From: an uncultured archaeon
GTDB taxonomy: Archaea; Nanobdellota; Nanobdellia; Woesearchaeales; ARS49
Assembly: GCA_902385765.1 (NCBI GenBank)
Contig: CABMGU010000040.1
Coordinates: forward strand, 1-6,593
Reading direction: 5' to 3'
Length of the DNA: 6,593 nucleotides
The number at the start of each line of letters is the position of its first letter. The first letter of the stretch is position 1. This document shows positions 5,290 through 6,593 of this stretch, piece by piece. The position numbers and the translations under genes are program-made. Under the pieces are notes generated by a model. The model did no database searches. It saw only the letters and a program-made list of their open reading frames with translations, and had not been told where the DNA came from.

Positions 5290-6593
5290 ACGCAACCAAT
5301 TTCTTGCTAATCCCTGCCTTGTCCATAACATCAACAACCTCAGAAATAGATTTGTAAGCAAAACCCGCCTCTTCAGCAAGACCGGAATATGAGACTGTAC
5401 GAACGTAAATGCCTTTTTTCTCCAATTCCTTTTGCAGTGATTCTCCGCGCACTTCCTTCCTTGCCTGAGTCCTGCTCATAGTCCTGCCTGAGCCGTGCGC
5501 AGTACTGCCAAAAGTCTCTTCTGACTTGTCAGTGCCCAGCAAAAGATAACTGCCCGTCTCCATACTTCCGCCAACAATCGCAGGCTGACCAATCTTCCTG
5601 AACATAGGAGCAAGTTCTGACCTGCTCGGACCAAAACACCTTGTCGCGCCCTTTCGATGAACAACGACATTCTTCATCTTGCCATCAATCTTATGCTCCT
5701 CAAGCTTAGCAGTATTATGAGCAACATCATAAACAAGATTCATCTCCATCTCCTCAGGATTCTTTTCAAAAATTTTATGGAAGCACTCCCTAATCCTGTG
5801 AAGTATTACCTGCCTGTTCACAAAAGCAGCATTAGCAGCACAAGCCATTGCCTTGAAATAATCCTGACCTTCCCTGCTCTTGAAAGGCGCACAAGCCAGT
5901 TCTCTATCGGGCACGCTGATGTTGTACTTAGGCATTACCTCACTGAACAACTTCAAATAATCAGTACCTATCTGATGACCAAAACCTCTAGAACCACAGT
6001 GAACCATCACACAAATCTGGTCCTCACTGAAAATTCCAAGCTTTTCTGCAACCTTCTTATCAAATATCTCTCCAGCCTGCTGAACTTCCAAATAATGATT
6101 ACCAGAACCCAAAGTACCCAGCTGGCTTATCCCCCTGCTGATTGCCCTATCAGACACCTTGCTTGAATCTGCAAACTCAAAACAGCCATAATCCTCCATT
6201 CGCTCTATGTCTTCCTCCCAACCATAACCATTCTCAATGCACCATTTAGCACCATCCTGCATCACTTTCTTGAATTCAACAGGCGTAAGCTTTACAAAAC
6301 CCTTGCATCCAACACCTGCAGGCACCTGCTGGAAAAGCAAGTCAACAAGAGGCCTAAGCTTCGGCATCAATTCCTTAACAGTCAAATTGGTAGTTACAAG
6401 ACGCATACCGCAATTAATATCAAAACCAATACCGCCAGGACTTATAACTCCATCATCAGGGTCGAAAGCAGCAACACCGCCAATCGGAAAACCATAACCA
6501 GAATGAGCATCAGGCATACATAAAGCACGATCGTGAATGCCGGGCAGACAGGCAACATTAGTCAACTGGTCGTAAACTGTCAAGTCCATATCC
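5261..6593 (-). CDS. rtcB: RNA-splicing ligase RtcB (N-terminus beyond window)
   Basis: RtcB joins RNA 2',3'-cyclic phosphate or 3'-phosphate ends to 5'-OH ends using GTP and Mn2+; in archaea it seals tRNA exon halves after intron cutting. Counting from the internal Met at 6589, the metal and catalytic residues are all present: D57 and C60 (GGIGFDINCG), H165 (GSGNHYLEV), H197 (VMVHCGSRG), H291 (YDVAHN) and H365 (GSTAHGSGR), the last being the guanylated nucleophile. These match Pyrococcus horikoshii D95, C98, H203, H234, H329 and H404 with an offset of 37-39, so about 38 residues are missing past the window end. The frame continues through the edge (an Asp codon precedes that Met), so it is not the start. 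There is no intein or frameshift. The C-terminus (KPLGNVKG) is intact. The gene converges on the zinc-ribbon gene with a 29-base overlap. No archease gene is visible. Confidence 0.97.
   Translation of the reverse strand, partial: DMDLTVYDQLTNVACLPGIHDRALCMPDAHSGYGFPIGGVAAFDPDDGVISPGGIGFDINCGMRLVTTNLTVKELMPKLRPLVDLLFQQVPAGVGCKGFVKLTPVEFKKVMQDGAKWCIENGYGWEEDIERMEDYGCFEFADSSKVSDRAISRGISQLGTLGSGNHYLEVQQAGEIFDKKVAEKLGIFSEDQICVMVHCGSRGFGHQIGTDYLKLFSEVMPKYNISVPDRELACAPFKSREGQDYFKAMACAANAAFVNRQVILHRIRECFHKIFEKNPEEMEMNLVYDVAHNTAKLEEHKIDGKMKNVVVHRKGATRCFGPSRSELAPMFRKIGQPAIVGGSMETGSYLLLGTDKSEETFGSTAHGSGRTMSRTQARKEVRGESLQKELEKKGIYVRTVSYSGLAEEAGFAYKSISEVVDVMDKAGISKKLVAFKPLGNVKG
5414..5433 (+). terminator. 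Possible T-tract terminator for the aIF5A cluster inside rtcB
   Basis: Six T at 5414-5419 and four more near 5430-5433 are the first notable T runs on the plus strand after the zinc-ribbon stop at 5289. They lie within rtcB, where they correspond to Lys codons of the minus strand. If used, the cluster's mRNA would run about 130 bases antisense to rtcB. Confidence 0.22.

Noticed and set aside
5657..6166. 169-codon open frame on the plus strand opposite rtcB
   Set aside because: It lies within the conserved RtcB coding sequence and has low-complexity residue use with no domain signature.
6587..6589. ATG at 6589 (minus strand) as the rtcB start
   Set aside because: Comparison with Pyrococcus RtcB shows about 38 residues should precede it, and the frame stays open to the window edge.

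Overview
The window looks like a piece of an archaeal chromosome, most likely from an uncultivated lineage. A hypusine-type initiation factor aIF5A sits directly beside ribosomal protein eL40, a pairing of archaeal translation genes. Upstream of aIF5A is a TATA-like box at the spacing expected for a leaderless archaeal transcript. The first gene ends in a PEF motif, a membrane helix and a basic tail, as archaeal surface proteins do. The form of eL40 and the modules of the surface protein recall DPANN-type genomes (for example Woesearchaeota or Pacearchaeota). That placement rests on family memory, not on a search.

Bases 1-3108 are the 3' part of one large gene for a secreted, membrane-anchored protein. 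Its reading frame is open from base 1, so the start lies outside the window. In order it carries seven SBBP-like beta-propeller blades, a right-handed parallel beta-helix of NosD/CASH type, two beta-sandwich-like modules and the C-terminal anchor. It is rich in N-glycosylation sequons, one of which opens every propeller blade.

A 49-base gap (3109-3157) holds oligo-T runs and a TATA-like box. A tight same-strand cluster follows: aIF5A (3158-3559), eL40 (3561-3722, 53 codons), a PDZ-containing site-2-type M50 intramembrane metalloprotease (3728-4894) and a zinc-ribbon protein with two membrane helices (4891-5289). The gaps are 1 base, 5 bases and a 4-base overlap, so the four are probably co-transcribed. 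The cluster joins protein synthesis with membrane proteolysis.

Bases 5261-6593 on the minus strand are rtcB, the tRNA-splicing RNA ligase, lacking only about 38 N-terminal residues that fall beyond the window edge. It converges on the zinc-ribbon gene and overlaps it by 29 bases.

The window is almost fully coding. I see no tRNA, rRNA, CRISPR array, insertion sequence or attachment site. I found no clear new defence or mobile system. The most unusual points are the sequon-per-blade pattern of the surface protein, a codon-usage shift within it, and the coupling of a site-2 protease with a small zinc-ribbon membrane protein behind two translation genes.
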